A stretch of DNA of 64,000 nt from Lachnospiraceae bacterium 10-1 (GCA_000403495.2 KE159799.1:846782-910781); one strand, 5' to 3'; positions 17,424 through 26,722 are shown, numbered from the stretch's first letter. Translations and numbers: made by a program. The notes: generated from the sequence alone by a model not told the origin.

Positions 17424-17887
17424 AACGCCGCTCCCCCTTTCTCCCGTCCCCCTGCCGGAGCCACGGGACGGGCAATTTCCTCCTGGTTCTTTCTCAGGCT
17501 TTGTAAGAGCGACGGGCGGTATTCCCTTAAATATTCCCGTTCCGCATCAGCCCGGTCATGGAAATTCTTTTCCGCCGCTTCGGGATCGCAGTAATATTTC
17601 CCCCAATAGAAATTTTCCTCTCCCCTGCGCTCATCCTCCTGCATGTTGCGTTCCCATGTTACATAGGGCTGCGGCGCGTTGGGGTTCTGTGCCAGGACAA
17701 ATTCTTTATGCCCCACAACCTCACTCTCCAGAATCACATAATTCTGGTTTACGCGGGGCTTTTCATTGTTGGGGATTCCGTCAAGCATGTTCATGTTCTG
17801 CTCCGCTGACAGTTCTGCCGCCAGCAGGTGATCCCCGTTCCGGGGCTGCCCTCCGGCCTCTCTTTTTAATTCCCGTTCTGTTTTCAT
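17420..17887 (-). CDS. DUF4316-family protein
   Basis: This 155-residue protein contains the block NYVILESEVVGHKEFVLAQ, followed by YVTWERN and an ENFYWGKYYCDPEAAEKNFHD segment, typical of the DUF4316 proteins that follow topoisomerase genes in clostridial ICEs. It lies three bases after the topB stop and overlaps the next gene by four bases, so topB, this gene and 17151-17423 form one transcription unit. Insertion of IME A upstream in topB is expected to cut it off from the main transfer promoter unless the IME's own transcripts read through. Function unknown. Confidence 0.65.
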   Translation of the reverse strand: MKTERELKREAGGQPRNGDHLLAAELSAEQNMNMLDGIPNNEKPRVNQNYVILESEVVGHKEFVLAQNPNAPQPYVTWERNMQEDERRGEENFYWGKYYCDPEAAEKNFHDRADAEREYLREYRPSLLQSLRKNQEEIARPVAPAGGREKGGAAL

Positions 17888-17890
17888 CTC

Positions 17891-19699
17891 CTATTCCGCC
17901 TTTCCTTTTTTCTTATCAAATTCCAGCCTGAAATTCACATACTTTCCGCCTGTGTCCTCCATGACAATCGTTGCGTCATACATGATCCCTTTCTTTTCGG
18001 AATACAGCCCGGTCATTTTCACCTTCCCGTCTTTTAACAGGGCGGCGGCAACCTTCTTTGTCAGTTCCTTGCGCTTGCTCTTAAAATAGGGGTTCTCTTT
18101 CCACAGAGCAAAGCCGCAGGGCACAGCGTCTTTATAAGCGGAACAGAAAAAACTCTTTTTCCCCTCATAGACCGGTTTCCCGCACCGTGGGCACTTTCCG
18201 ACCGCCTCCCTGCCGGAAGCGGATAAAGCATTCCCCGTGATCGGTGCATCGCCATAGGATTCCACCAGGCTGCGCACCATACCGGTAATCCCTTCCATGA
18301 AATCCTCCGGGGAGCATTCCCCGCGCTCCACCTCCTTTAAGGCAGCTTCCCACTCGGCGGTCAGACTGGCAGATTTTACACTGTCCGGCAATACCTTGAT
18401 TAGTTCCATGCCCCGCTCAGTGGGGACAAGGAGTTTCTTTTTCCGCTCCACAAACCCGCCCTTTACCAGCTTTTCAATCACGCCGGCACGGGTAGCCGGG
18501 GTGCCAAGACCCCTGCGCTCCGCGTCCTCGATCTGTGCAAATTCCTCCGCCCCGGCGTTCTCCATTGCGCTAAGGAGGGAATCCTCCGTATAGCGCGGCG
18601 GCGGGCTTGTGGTTCCCTCATGCAGCACGGCTTCCTTTACTGCCACAGCCTGCCCCTCGCTAAATTCCGGCAAAAAGGGCTGTGCCTTTTCTTCCTCCGG
18701 CCTGTTCTTTAACGCCGCCTGGAATGCTTTTTCAAGCCCTTTCCAGCCTGCGGCAGTCTCCGTATGTCCCTTTGCCATAAATTCCACTCCGGCACAGGTA
18801 CATACCACCGCCGTATCTGCATAAATATGTTTCTCCGGGCAGACAGCGCATAAAAGCCGCGCCGCGATCAGAGAGAGGATGTTGCGCTCCCCGGTGGGGA
18901 GTTCCTCTAAATTTGCCTTTGCCGCCTCTTTTGTAGGGATGATCGCGTGGTGGTCGCTGACTTTGGCATTGCAGACCACCTGCGCCGCTTCCACTCTGCC
19001 GTCAAAACCGGATGCAAAGGGGAAGGCTGCCGCCACCAACCGGCAGAGCGCAGGGAGGCGTTCCGCCATATCCTCCGTCAGATAGCGGGAATCCGTGCGC
19101 GGGTAGGTTGCCAGCTTTTTCTCATACAAAAGCTGGATATAGTCCAATGTCTGCTGTGCGGTATAGCCGTATATCCGGTTAGCCTCCCTCTGCAAAGTGG
19201 TCAGGTCATACAGTTTTGGCGGTTTCTCTGTTTTTTCCTGCCTTTCTGCCAGCTTCACCGTGGCATCTTTCCCTACGCACAGCTTCCGCAGCTTCTCCGC
19301 GTCCGTCCTGCTTTTAAACCGTCCGCTGGATATACAAAACCCACCGCAGTCCAAATCTACGGTATAAAATTTTTCTTTCTGAAATCCGGTAATTGCCTGT
19401 TCCCGGTCTGTAAGGAGCGCCAGTGTCGGCGTCATGACGCGCCCCACGTTCAGGGTCTTTCCCTGATACAGCGTTGTAAACAGGCGCGTCGCGTTGATCC
19501 CAACCAGCCAGTCCGCTTTGGCGCGGCACAGGGCAGCTTCATAAAGGGCATCATACGTTTCTCTGGGAGCAAGGTTTTCAAACCCCTTCCGGATAGCGGA
19601 ATCCTCCATTGAGGAAATCCAGAGCCGCTTAAACGGCTTCCTGCACCCTGCCTCCCGGTAGACCAGACGGAAGATCAGTTCTCCCTCCCGGCCTGCGTC
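17891..19699 (-). pseudogene. topB: Topoisomerase III (TopB), C-terminal part, separated by IME A
   Basis: About 603 codons remain, resuming at the invariant DAGREGELIF motif of type IA topoisomerases. The region includes the catalytic-tyrosine motif YPRTDSRYL and a C-terminal zinc-type motif (CPRCGKPVYEG with FFCSAYKDAVPC). The first 104 codons are at 27589-27900. The two parts join at a GA dinucleotide within one Asp codon: ...EATD from the far part and DAGRE here, so the fused frame is intact (GCC ACG GAC GCA). TopB relaxes and decatenates DNA during transfer. As it stands the protein is broken, and IME excision would repair it. Confidence 0.9.
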
Positions 19700-19737
19700 T
19701 GTTGAATAGTTGGAATAGGTGACTTAGAAAATATCCA

Positions 19738-21375
19738 TTATTCAAGGGTTTCCAATGCCCCTATGAATTTGTAATGGATAGTAAGTCGTTGAATTTTCTG
19801 CCCGTCAACTTCTACGGGTTCAGAAACAAGAATTTTTTCTATCAGTTGATTGATTATCTTAAAATTGAGTTCCGTTATTCCTGCATAACCGCTTATCTGC
19901 TCCGCAAACTGCTCAATGGAAGATAACTGCTCCCTGTCCGCTATGGCACTTTTTTCAAGTTCCTTTATCTTGGCAGTCAGTTCTTCCTGCTCGCTGTCAT
20001 ACCTTGCCGACAACATTTGGAAACGCTTTTCGGTCAGCAGTTCCCTTGTCAAGTCCTCGTACAGTTTGGCATACAGGTTTTCAATCTCCGACACACGCTG
20101 TTTACATTGCCTTAGTTCTTTTTTCTGCTGTTCCCTGTCCGCTGACATTTGGAGATTAAGACGCTCCGCAATTTCCGTTACCATTGCTTTCCTGTCCGTC
20201 AGTGCCTGTCCTGCGTGTTTCTGAATGTCTGCAAGCACAACTTCGTGAACCGTCCTCGCCTCAATGTTGTGTGATGAACAACTTTCTTTCCCGAATTTAC
20301 GGTACTTGGTACAGCAGTAGAAAGTCTTGTCCAGTACGTTGTTCCGCTTTCTTTTCTGCTCGACTTTGGCAAGCATGGCACTCCCACAATCAGCGCATTT
20401 GATAATCCCTCGGAAAATGTTATCATATCCGCTTGAACTTTCCCCGATAACAGGCGGTCGGCTCTGTAAAATCTTTTGCACATTGTTCCAGCGGTTCTGT
20501 TCAATGATTGGCTCATGTGTGCCATAGATAACTTCACGCTCTGCAAACGGAATATACTGTCTTTTCTTGGAACGTATGGTCTTAGTTGGTTTGTCCGCAA
20601 CAGTAAGGTTTCCTGCATAGACGGGATTGTGCAATATCTGACTGACATAGGCAGTATCCCAGTCATACATTTTTTCCTCGTCCATAAAACGCTCAAACAG
20701 TTCCTTTTTATAGAAACTCGGTTTCAGCACTTTTGCCTTACGCAAGCGGTTACAGATAGTGTGAAGCCCCACACCCTCCTCGGCGATTGAGAAAATCAGT
20801 TCCACAACGGGGGCGGTCACTTCATCAATGACAAGGTGGTTATGGTCTTTCTCGTCTTTCTGATAACCGAACGGGGCGGTGGTTGCCATATACTTGCCCT
20901 GCATTCTCCTTGCGTGGAGTGCGCTCTTGATTTTCCTTGATGTGTCCTTTGCGTACATTTCATTGATGATGTTGCGGAACGGTGTAATATCCATTTGTGC
21001 GTTGTCTATGGAGTCCACCCCGTCATTGATTGCAATGTACCGCACGTTATGATTAGGGAAAAATACCTCGATATAAGTACCTGTTTCAAGATAATTCCTC
21101 CCCAATCGTGACAGGTCTTTTGTGATGAGCGTTGACACTTCCCCGTCCTGTATATCCTCGATAAGCTGTCGGAAAGCGGGGCGGTCGTAGTTTGTACCGC
21201 TGTAACCGTCATCAACGTAAAACTGGCAGTTCAGAAAACCGTTGCGCTTTGCATAATCTTTCAGCATGGTTTTCTGTGTGCTGATACTCATGCTCTCATT
21301 GTTCGTGCCGTCATCTTTGGAAAGCCTGCAATATAAAGCAGTGATTTTGTCGTTATTCAGTTTTGCCCTTTTCAT
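19738..21375 (-). CDS. Large serine recombinase of IME A
   Basis: This 545-residue recombinase starts at ATG 21375, preceded by AAGGAGGACGAC; the frame is open to 21408. The catalytic domain begins KITALYCRLSKDDGTNNES, with the serine in the YCRLS motif. A zinc ribbon (IKCADCGSAMLAK with CSSHN) and a long coiled coil follow. It ends about 40 bases from the left end of the element, the usual position for the integrase of such IMEs. Integration into topB at GA and excision are its expected reactions. Confidence 0.93.
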   Translation of the reverse strand: MKRAKLNNDKITALYCRLSKDDGTNNESMSISTQKTMLKDYAKRNGFLNCQFYVDDGYSGTNYDRPAFRQLIEDIQDGEVSTLITKDLSRLGRNYLETGTYIEVFFPNHNVRYIAINDGVDSIDNAQMDITPFRNIINEMYAKDTSRKIKSALHARRMQGKYMATTAPFGYQKDEKDHNHLVIDEVTAPVVELIFSIAEEGVGLHTICNRLRKAKVLKPSFYKKELFERFMDEEKMYDWDTAYVSQILHNPVYAGNLTVADKPTKTIRSKKRQYIPFAEREVIYGTHEPIIEQNRWNNVQKILQSRPPVIGESSSGYDNIFRGIIKCADCGSAMLAKVEQKRKRNNVLDKTFYCCTKYRKFGKESCSSHNIEARTVHEVVLADIQKHAGQALTDRKAMVTEIAERLNLQMSADREQQKKELRQCKQRVSEIENLYAKLYEDLTRELLTEKRFQMLSARYDSEQEELTAKIKELEKSAIADREQLSSIEQFAEQISGYAGITELNFKIINQLIEKILVSEPVEVDGQKIQRLTIHYKFIGALETLE

Positions 21376-21445
21376 GTCGTCCTCCTTAATGAAAAGGGAC
21401 TTCCTCAATTCCTATTATACTATATTCCCTTTTCCGTTTCCAGTG

Positions 21446-21619
21446 CTAATTTCCGCTGTTTTCCGCTATCTCCTTAACCTTTTTTGTTATCTGTTCCTCG
21501 GCTATCCGCTTGAATACCGTTTCCATTTTTTCAGTGCCTACATAGTGCCTTTCCACGATTATTTTTGTGGGTGGGTGCTGTCGGGTGGCTCTTTGCCCTG
21601 TGTTGCTGTCTTTGCTCAT
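21446..21619 (-). CDS. 57-residue recombinase partner (TnpW-like) of IME A
   Basis: This short gene lies 71 bases upstream of the recombinase. It has a strong ribosome site (AAAGGAGCAGATTT before ATG). The protein centres on TKIIVERHYVGTEKMETVF, then KRIAEEQITKKVKE: a beta strand, a glycine turn and a helix. The same layout appears in the small proteins before the recombinases at 2369, 41303 and 52893. It may be an accessory or recombination directionality factor; that role is inferred from the repeated pairing only. Confidence 0.6.
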   Translation of the reverse strand: MSKDSNTGQRATRQHPPTKIIVERHYVGTEKMETVFKRIAEEQITKKVKEIAENSGN

Positions 21620-21643
21620 AAATCTGCTCCTTTACAATAAAAT

Positions 21644-21671
21644 AGAGCGCATAGATTTTTCTATACGCTCT
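21644..21671 (-). terminator. Terminator after the GNAT gene
   Basis: AGAGCGCATAG (21644-21654) pairs with CTATACGCTCT (21661-21671) with one mismatch and a T-rich loop. It lies between the GNAT gene and the recombinase module, separating the two transcription units. Confidence 0.55.
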
Positions 21672-21755
21672 GACGCTGTGTTACTTATTCAGTTGTGATT
21701 GTCGTAAGGTAAGATAAAAACCGATTGAAATTAAAAATATATGTTTTCTCAACTT

Positions 21756-22247
21756 CTAAAGTGAATTATCAAACGTAAATCCTGTTTCATTTGCCTCCAT
21801 TGCGGTAAATGTATCATATTTCCCGTTTGTATACTCTGCAATAACCTTACCCCAAAAGTTTTGGGCGGGTAAGTTGTTAATCCATTGGGATATTTCCCAC
21901 CCACCATGAAACATATCAAAAATCTTCATAGCGGCTACCCTGCCAACTCCTTTTTGTCTGTACTTTTTCATTACAAAAAATTCGGCTATGTTATAAGGGC
22001 TTGGCAGATTATTATGTTCACAACAAGAACGTACTAAAACCAGTCCCGCAAGTTTTCCATTTACCCTGATAAAAAAAGGGTGTCTGCCTTCTTCATTCCA
22101 ATAATCATCAATATGCTCATATCCAAAATATCCATATTCGTTTATGTCATCATTGGAAAACTCTGAAAAATCATAATTATACAATTCCAACATCTGAATA
22201 AAAACAGATTTCTGCTCGTATAATATAGGCTCTACACGAATATCCAT
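21756..22247 (-). CDS. GNAT-family N-acetyltransferase (cargo)
   Basis: This is a 163-residue protein beginning MDIRVEPILYEQK; an in-frame extension to 22316 would add a hydrophobic leader with no good start. The acetyl-CoA-binding motif A is visible as FFVMKKYRQKGVGRVAAMKI near residue 98, and a terminal strand follows the NFWGKVIAEYT segment, as in small-molecule acetyltransferases of the GNAT superfamily. It is the only metabolic-looking gene in IME A, likely carried as cargo. The substrate is not predictable; an antibiotic or a cell metabolite are both possible. Confidence 0.75.
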   Translation of the reverse strand: MDIRVEPILYEQKSVFIQMLELYNYDFSEFSNDDINEYGYFGYEHIDDYWNEEGRHPFFIRVNGKLAGLVLVRSCCEHNNLPSPYNIAEFFVMKKYRQKGVGRVAAMKIFDMFHGGWEISQWINNLPAQNFWGKVIAEYTNGKYDTFTAMEANETGFTFDNSL

Positions 22248-22340
22248 ACATATCCTCCATAAAAATATAATTATACTGTCTATGATTTGTGCCCCTAACA
22301 AGAATACCACAATCACACGCTCATTTCTATTAGATTTCCA

Positions 22341-23930
22341 TTAAATTTCTTCCTCCCTCCGCTTAGTCCTGTTCTGTTGCCTGTTATGCTGTCGGCTCTC
22401 GTTCTGAAGTTCCCTCTCAAGGTTCTTTTTGTTATAACTGATTACCTCGGCATATGCTAACTCTGTGGCGGTCTTGGTCTGCTCCTTGCCGATACTGTCA
22501 TACTCGGATTGCAAGGACTGTATCTCGGCTTTCCACTGTTTCGGCGTTATCTTCTCGCCATTCTGTAAAAGGCTCTGCATACGCTCCTTTAATTCGGGGT
22601 ACTTCGATAAGCTGTCCTTATGCTCCTTATCGTATTTCATTTTCGCAAATCCTTTGAGTGACTGGCTCTCCTTATAGGTGGCTTGGATTGGCGCATAAAG
22701 GGCATACATTTTTGACAGTTCCTTTAATCGGTTTAGTTTCTGCCCCTTTGAAAGATGTACCGTTTCCAACTGTTGGTATCTCTGTTCCTTATCCGCTGTG
22801 AATTTCGCAAGGCTCTCAAAGCTGTCTATCTTCCTTGTCGTGATGAATTTCTCCGCATTGTCGGCTGACTGCAAGGCGCTTCTGTCGGATATTCTTCTTA
22901 GGTGCTTTCCGCTGACAATCGGCAAGTCAAGTCTGCCTTTGCGTTCCCTCACTTTTGCAATCATTTCTATGACTTCATTCTTCACGCTGACCGCCGCATT
23001 TTTAATCTGCGTACTTTTGTACGTTGCGTACTGTGCGCTGTGAAGTTCCTGCTTGGCAAGCATGAGTATTTCTTTCGCCTGTTCCAACAGTATATTGTTC
23101 TTGATGATTTCCCGATTGATGTTTCCCCTCTCGGTCTGTATTCCCTTGCGCTCTAAAGCGTTGGCAATCGCCCCGATATGGATAGTTGGCTCTCGGTCAA
23201 TCCCCTGTTCCTTAAAAGAACGGTGTTCCCAATGTACCGCAATCCCTAACTGCTCATTGGCGGCATTGATTGTGTCGGCTAAATCCTTGCGCCACATTTT
23301 AGCGTTTTCCTTACTGTTCCAGTCGGTGCTGTCGGCGGTGTGGCATTTCCATTGTTTCCTGTTCCGCTTGTCAACTTTCTGCTGACCTGTCTTTTTGTCA
23401 ATCACTGGTATCTTTTCGCCGTTCTCGTCAAGGTCATAGATTTTCTTCTGTTTCGCTCCCCATTCCCCGTTTTCAGTGATAGGGCGCATGGTAAGCAAAA
23501 CATGGATATGGAGATTGCGCTGTCCTTTATCGTTCTCGCTGTCATGGATTGCCCAGTCAGCGCACATACCTTTATCAATAAAATTCCTCTGAACGTAATC
23601 CCTCACAACTTCCTCTGCAAATTCGTAACTCCATTCGTTGGGGAGTGACGCTTTTAACATTCTTGCAAGCTGTGATTTCTGCCCTTTCTCTGACAGTTCA
23701 ACAGCGTTCCATAAAGTGGCTCGGTCTGCATACTCTTTGGGCGCATTGGGCGGGAGAGTGATTTCACTATGGACTAAATCCTCATGGTATTTCGGGCGGT
23801 AGGTCTGCCCGTCAAACTCGCTGACAAGAACACTCCTGCTGATATAGGACGCTTTCTCAACTGCCGACTGCCCCTTGCTCCGCTTGACTATGGAAAAACG
23901 TGTGCTTGCCTGTTTCGTGACATTACCCAT
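22341..23930 (-). CDS. mobA: MobA/MobL-family relaxase of IME A
   Basis: This is a relaxase of about 529 residues. The N-terminal domain opens VTKQASTRFSIVKRSKGQSA and contains the metal-binding histidine strand NLHIHVLLTMRP near residue 145, with an upstream 'FADWAIHDSE' segment (in full ADWAIHDSEND). The C-terminal half is coiled coil. I chose ATG 23930 over 23939. These MOBQ-type enzymes nick oriT and ride the T4SS of a co-resident ICE. The structured oriT lies 220 bases upstream at 24148-24182, with DUF3847 beyond it, the same arrangement as in IME B. Confidence 0.88.
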   Translation of the reverse strand: MGNVTKQASTRFSIVKRSKGQSAVEKASYISRSVLVSEFDGQTYRPKYHEDLVHSEITLPPNAPKEYADRATLWNAVELSEKGQKSQLARMLKASLPNEWSYEFAEEVVRDYVQRNFIDKGMCADWAIHDSENDKGQRNLHIHVLLTMRPITENGEWGAKQKKIYDLDENGEKIPVIDKKTGQQKVDKRNRKQWKCHTADSTDWNSKENAKMWRKDLADTINAANEQLGIAVHWEHRSFKEQGIDREPTIHIGAIANALERKGIQTERGNINREIIKNNILLEQAKEILMLAKQELHSAQYATYKSTQIKNAAVSVKNEVIEMIAKVRERKGRLDLPIVSGKHLRRISDRSALQSADNAEKFITTRKIDSFESLAKFTADKEQRYQQLETVHLSKGQKLNRLKELSKMYALYAPIQATYKESQSLKGFAKMKYDKEHKDSLSKYPELKERMQSLLQNGEKITPKQWKAEIQSLQSEYDSIGKEQTKTATELAYAEVISYNKKNLERELQNESRQHNRQQNRTKRREEEI

Positions 23931-23999
23931 ACGCAACACCTACATTCTGCCAATAGGGTAGTGGGGTGCATGAATAGACTTTGTGGGCAGATAAAAGCC

Positions 24000-24147
24000 G
24001 CACTTTGGCTTTTGTCTGAACGCAAAGTTCACTAAAGGGTAGCAAGCGTAGCTTGCGAAGGGGAATTGTCGTTTCCCCTTTTGGCTGTCGCAAGACAGAC
24101 AACGCCCTCTGCAAGAGTCCATGCAAGTGAAACTTGCCCCTCGGAGA
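24000..24147. other. Hairpin-rich leader between oriT and relaxase
   Basis: There is no gene here. Stems include GCAAGCgtaGCTTGC, AGGGGAA with TTTCCCCTT, and GGCTGTC with GACAG(AC). A comparable hairpin-rich leader lies beside oriT in IME B (48340-48480), with the same 'AAAGGGTAGC' opening. It is probably part of the extended oriT or a translational control region for the relaxase. Confidence 0.4.
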
Positions 24148-24182
24148 GCGCACATACCACCTCTGGTGGTATATCTGTGCGC
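24148..24182. other. oriT: Origin of transfer (oriT) of IME A
   Basis: This is a nested palindrome: GCGCACA (24148-24154) with TGTGCGC (24176-24182) outside, ATACCACC (24154-24161) with GGTGGTAT (24165-24172) inside, and TCT as loop. The stem-then-TGTGCGCAC layout matches the MOBQ oriT plan, in which an inverted repeat is followed by a TGCGC-type nick region. A homologous site with the same CGGAGA-xCGCA lead-in and CCTCTGG loop occurs at 48504-48540 in IME B. It lies between the relaxase and DUF3847 genes. Confidence 0.7.
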
Positions 24183-24236
24183 ACCCCGTAAACGGGGTGA
24201 ATACGTTACCTCGGCTTTCCAGTTCCGTTGCCCTCG

Positions 24237-24578
24237 TCATTCCGTACCGCCCTCGCTTTCATTTTCGGCATTGGGGAGAGTAGGTTGTGGGGGAGTGGTT
24301 TCTCGGCTTTCCGCTTTGATTTTAGATATAATCTGCTGACACTCCCTTGTCTGCAAGGCAACCGACAAGATACGGTTTAACTCGCCCTCGTCATAGCGGT
24401 AGCAGTCGGGGAAATACTTCACGATAATACCGCCCATGATGTACTTGTGGTGGTTCTCGGCTTTGCGTTTTTTCTCGTTCTGTTTTTTCTTTTCGTTAGC
24501 TACACGCTGTTGCGCCTGTTTCAACGCCTGCAATGCTTTTTCTAAGTTTTTGCTTGTATCATTCTTGCTCTCAATCAT
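24237..24578 (-). CDS. DUF3847-family mobilization-associated protein
   Basis: This is a 113-residue protein. The N-terminal 50 residues are a charged coiled coil (EKALQALKQAQQRVANEKKK), followed by a short helical domain. DUF3847 proteins are regularly encoded across oriT from MobA/MobL relaxases, as also at 48853-49149 here, suggesting a relaxosome accessory role like MobC. That function is inferred from position. The C-terminus is proline-rich and probably disordered. Confidence 0.65.
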   Translation of the reverse strand: MIESKNDTSKNLEKALQALKQAQQRVANEKKKQNEKKRKAENHHKYIMGGIIVKYFPDCYRYDEGELNRILSVALQTRECQQIISKIKAESRETTPPQPTLPNAENESEGGTE

Positions 24579-24770
24579 TTCTGATACCTCATTCTTTCTG
24601 TGCTGTGTTGATAGTTTCTGAAAATAAAAAAGGTAGCTGATTGTCTGTTAAGATAACCGCTACCCAAATAGGACTATTTAGTTTCTGATATTCTTTTTTT
24701 GCCTTTGTCCATAAATACAAATTGGGAATTTCCATTTCTGAAAATTCCCTTTAAAGCAAGAACTAAAGGC

Positions 24771-25001
24771 TTAAAATTCATCAAGCATTTTTTTGCAACT
24801 TTCTATGGTTTCTTTTGTTATTCGTTCTATTTCTTCTTCCGTATGAGTGTAATAAAATGATGGGGGAAACAATCCCCAACAACTTCCACCCATAAGTTCC
24901 CACAATCTGTCCATTTCCCATAATTTTATTTTGAACATTACTTTGCGTTTTATTTTTTTTAATGTACTGATACATTTCCTTGCAACTGCCATTATCCGCA
25001 T
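24771..25001 (-). CDS. Small hypothetical protein
   Basis: This 76-residue basic-then-acidic protein ends in a helix of EEEIERITKETIESCKKMLDEF character. The start at 25001 has AAGG three to six bases upstream; later ATGs at 24992 and 24938 are possible. It lies 21 bases after the gene at 25023 on the same strand, suggesting co-transcription. I do not recognise the family. Confidence 0.4.
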   Translation of the reverse strand: MRIMAVARKCISTLKKIKRKVMFKIKLWEMDRLWELMGGSCWGLFPPSFYYTHTEEEIERITKETIESCKKMLDEF

Positions 25002-25022
25002 TAGCCTTTTTCCCTTTCTGTT

Positions 25023-25616
25023 TTACCTTGCTCCAATTCCCGCTTTTTCTGCAAAGTATTCCCTTTTTGCCATAAGTTCCTCTTGCGTATCTTTAGACAG
25101 GCATTTGAATATATCCTCATAATCCAGTTCTGCCATTGGGGTGTTTTTTGTGAGTGCTAACAACTGCGCCTCAAACCATTCGTCCCATAAATCAAGAAAA
25201 AGTTCAAGGCTGTCTGTGTAGGCTATGGCGTCATCAAATCCATACGGGAATTTATAATATATCAGTTTCACAAATCCGAACCTTCCTGCGTCTACAACCG
25301 TAACTTCAATTTCATCAAGTTCCTTCTCATAAGCACTGACAACTCTTTTGCATTTTTCATATTCTTCATCGCTGATATACTTTCTTTTTTCTTTGGGTTT
25401 TTCTTCCTGCTCCTGCCAATCCTTTTCCATCTTAACGATTTCCTTTTCCAAAAATTGGAGTTTACTTTCCATTTCTTCTTTGGAAGTGGCAGCAACAGCA
25501 AACTGCAATATTTCTTTTTCATTCCACCCATTAACTTTTTCATAACGCTCTGCCAATGCCGACAGCCTTTCCTGTTGCTCGTCCTCAATTATGTACGTAA
25601 TTTCATAAAATTTCAT
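25023..25616 (-). CDS. Hypothetical protein with central coiled coil
   Basis: This is a 197-residue acidic protein. The N-terminal 60 residues form a small alpha/beta domain, residues 50-95 a lysine/glutamate-rich coiled coil, and the C-terminal half an alpha/beta region with FGFVKLIYYKFPYGFDD. I do not recognise the family. It is divergent from the HTH gene at 25761 across a 144-base region with operator-like repeats, so it may be controlled by that small HTH protein. Confidence 0.5.
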   Translation of the reverse strand: MKFYEITYIIEDEQQERLSALAERYEKVNGWNEKEILQFAVAATSKEEMESKLQFLEKEIVKMEKDWQEQEEKPKEKRKYISDEEYEKCKRVVSAYEKELDEIEVTVVDAGRFGFVKLIYYKFPYGFDDAIAYTDSLELFLDLWDEWFEAQLLALTKNTPMAELDYEDIFKCLSKDTQEELMAKREYFAEKAGIGAR

Positions 25617-25682
25617 TTGGTGATTTTTCTCCTTTCACACTAGGGGTCATACATATTCATTTTTTCCTACTCCCTTAGTATA

Positions 25683-25733
25683 TTCGTTCTTACGAAGATA
25701 TTCAAGTATGAGAATATACTTTATTCTATTGTT
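25683..25733 (+). promoter_or_regulatory. Operator-like inverted repeats before the first HTH gene
   Basis: TTCGT (25683-25687) is inverted as ACGAA (25692-25696). A second pair, ATATTC...GAATAT, overlaps the AT-rich stretch just downstream. The same elements recur at 26123-26136 before the second HTH gene. Conservation of these dyads in both units while flanking bases drift suggests binding by the HTH proteins themselves. Confidence 0.45.
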
Positions 25734-25760
25734 ATACACACTATTAAAGGGGGACTGAAT

Positions 25761-25979
25761 GTGATTGACTATTCCCCGTTTTGGGAAACTTTAGAAAAAT
25801 CAATTGAAAACTGGTATACTCTGACGAAAAACCACCGCATATCGGATAGCACGCTCAACCGTTTAAAACACAATAGAGATGTGACCACTAAAACGCTGAA
25901 CGATTTATGCCGAATATTAGGCTGTGACATAAAGGATATTGTCCGATACATTCCTTCTGACAAAGACCAAAAATTATAA
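25761..25979 (+). CDS. Small Cro/CI-type HTH protein, copy 1
   Basis: This 72-residue single-domain regulator of the HTH_26 kind starts with GTG, preceded by AAAGGGGGA. Visible elements are a first helix SPFWETLEKSIENWYTL, a recognition segment SDSTLNRLKHNRDV, and a final LCRILGCDIKDIVRYI. It is likely a repressor acting on the dyads upstream and on the divergent gene at 25023. Its paralogue lies 440 bases downstream. Confidence 0.75.
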   Translation: MIDYSPFWETLEKSIENWYTLTKNHRISDSTLNRLKHNRDVTTKTLNDLCRILGCDIKDIVRYIPSDKDQKL

Positions 25980-26201
25980 ACTGGCGATAGCAATTTTCAC
26001 TGTTTGCTGTCGCTTATATTTTTTACATATCATTCTCCCTTGTCTGTTTTTTATTTGTTCTTTACTTTTCTTACTTCAAACTAAAACTACACATTCAGTT
26101 TTGCTCCTTTCCTCTTGTTGTATTCGTTTTTACGAAGATATTTAAGTATCGGAATATATTTTATTCTATTGTTAAAGATACTATTAAAGGGGGCGCTGAA
26201 T

Positions 26202-26420
26202 GTGATTGACTATTCTCCGTTTTGGGAAACTTTGGATAAGTCAAATGAAAATTGGTATACTTTGACAAATAAACATCATTTATCACATAGTACACTCCAC
26301 CGCTTGAAGCACAACAAAGATGTATCAACTAAAACATTGAATGATATATGCCGAATTTTAGATTGTGACATAAAAGATATTGTCCGATATATTCCCTCTG
26401 ACAAAGACCAAAAATTATAA
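26202..26420 (+). CDS. Small Cro/CI-type HTH protein, copy 2
   Basis: This 72-residue paralogue of the gene at 25761 also starts with GTG after AAAGGGGG. The helices are conserved (SPFWETLDKSNENWYTL; SHSTLHRLKHNKDV; the same C-terminus). Differences concentrate in the turn before and within the recognition segment, which could alter DNA specificity. Together the pair resembles a duplicated repressor with two operators. Confidence 0.72.
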   Translation: MIDYSPFWETLDKSNENWYTLTNKHHLSHSTLHRLKHNKDVSTKTLNDICRILDCDIKDIVRYIPSDKDQKL

Positions 26421-26437
26421 ACAGGCGATAGCAATTC

Positions 26438-26722
26438 TCACTGTTTGCTGTCGCTTAAATTCATCTTTAACATCATTTCTCTTGCCTGTTCTCTTTGTTC
26501 TTTGCTTATCCTTCTTGGCTTACGGTAATTAACGTATGATTTCGGAAAGGAATAGGTCTTAGATATTTTGTCCTGCCCTGTCAGCTTGTATATGTCGGGA
26601 AATTCATCAACAAGTGTGTCAAGTTTCCGCATAACTGTTTTATCCCTTGTGTAGACGGTGGCAGTCTGTTCTCCTGCATTGTAATTAACAATCGTTTCTT
26701 GCTCGTATCGTGAAAGTTTCAT
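26438..26722 (-). CDS. Small conserved protein (homologue of ICE gene 17151-17423)
   Basis: This 94-residue protein begins MKLSRYEQETIVNYNAGEQ, with a central FPDIYKL and a basic FPKSYVNYRKPRRISKEQRE stretch. It shares start, length and pattern with the ICE protein at 17151-17423 and, like it, overlaps its upstream neighbour by four bases. Its last codons run into the terminator-like stem of the HTH duplication. An IME carrying a relative of a gene of its host ICE may be exploiting or regulating the same process; function unknown. Confidence 0.6.
   Translation of the reverse strand: MKLSRYEQETIVNYNAGEQTATVYTRDKTVMRKLDTLVDEFPDIYKLTGQDKISKTYSFPKSYVNYRKPRRISKEQREQAREMMLKMNLSDSKQ

Larger units (their letters stand above)
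25681..26457 (+). repeat. Tandem duplication of an operator-HTH gene-terminator unit
   Basis: Unit 1 (25681-26016) and unit 2 (26121-26457) align from the TATTCGTT operator through the HTH gene to the terminator-like GCGATAGCAA...TTGCTGTCGC stem. They differ by scattered substitutions and a few small indels. The unit is about 336 bases and the offset 440. Divergence between the copies shows that this is an old duplication with both reading frames kept. Confidence 0.85.

Noticed and set aside
22248-22316. N-terminal extension of the GNAT protein with a hydrophobic leader
   Set aside because: No ribosome site; the family normally begins near MDIRVEP, so the later start was chosen.
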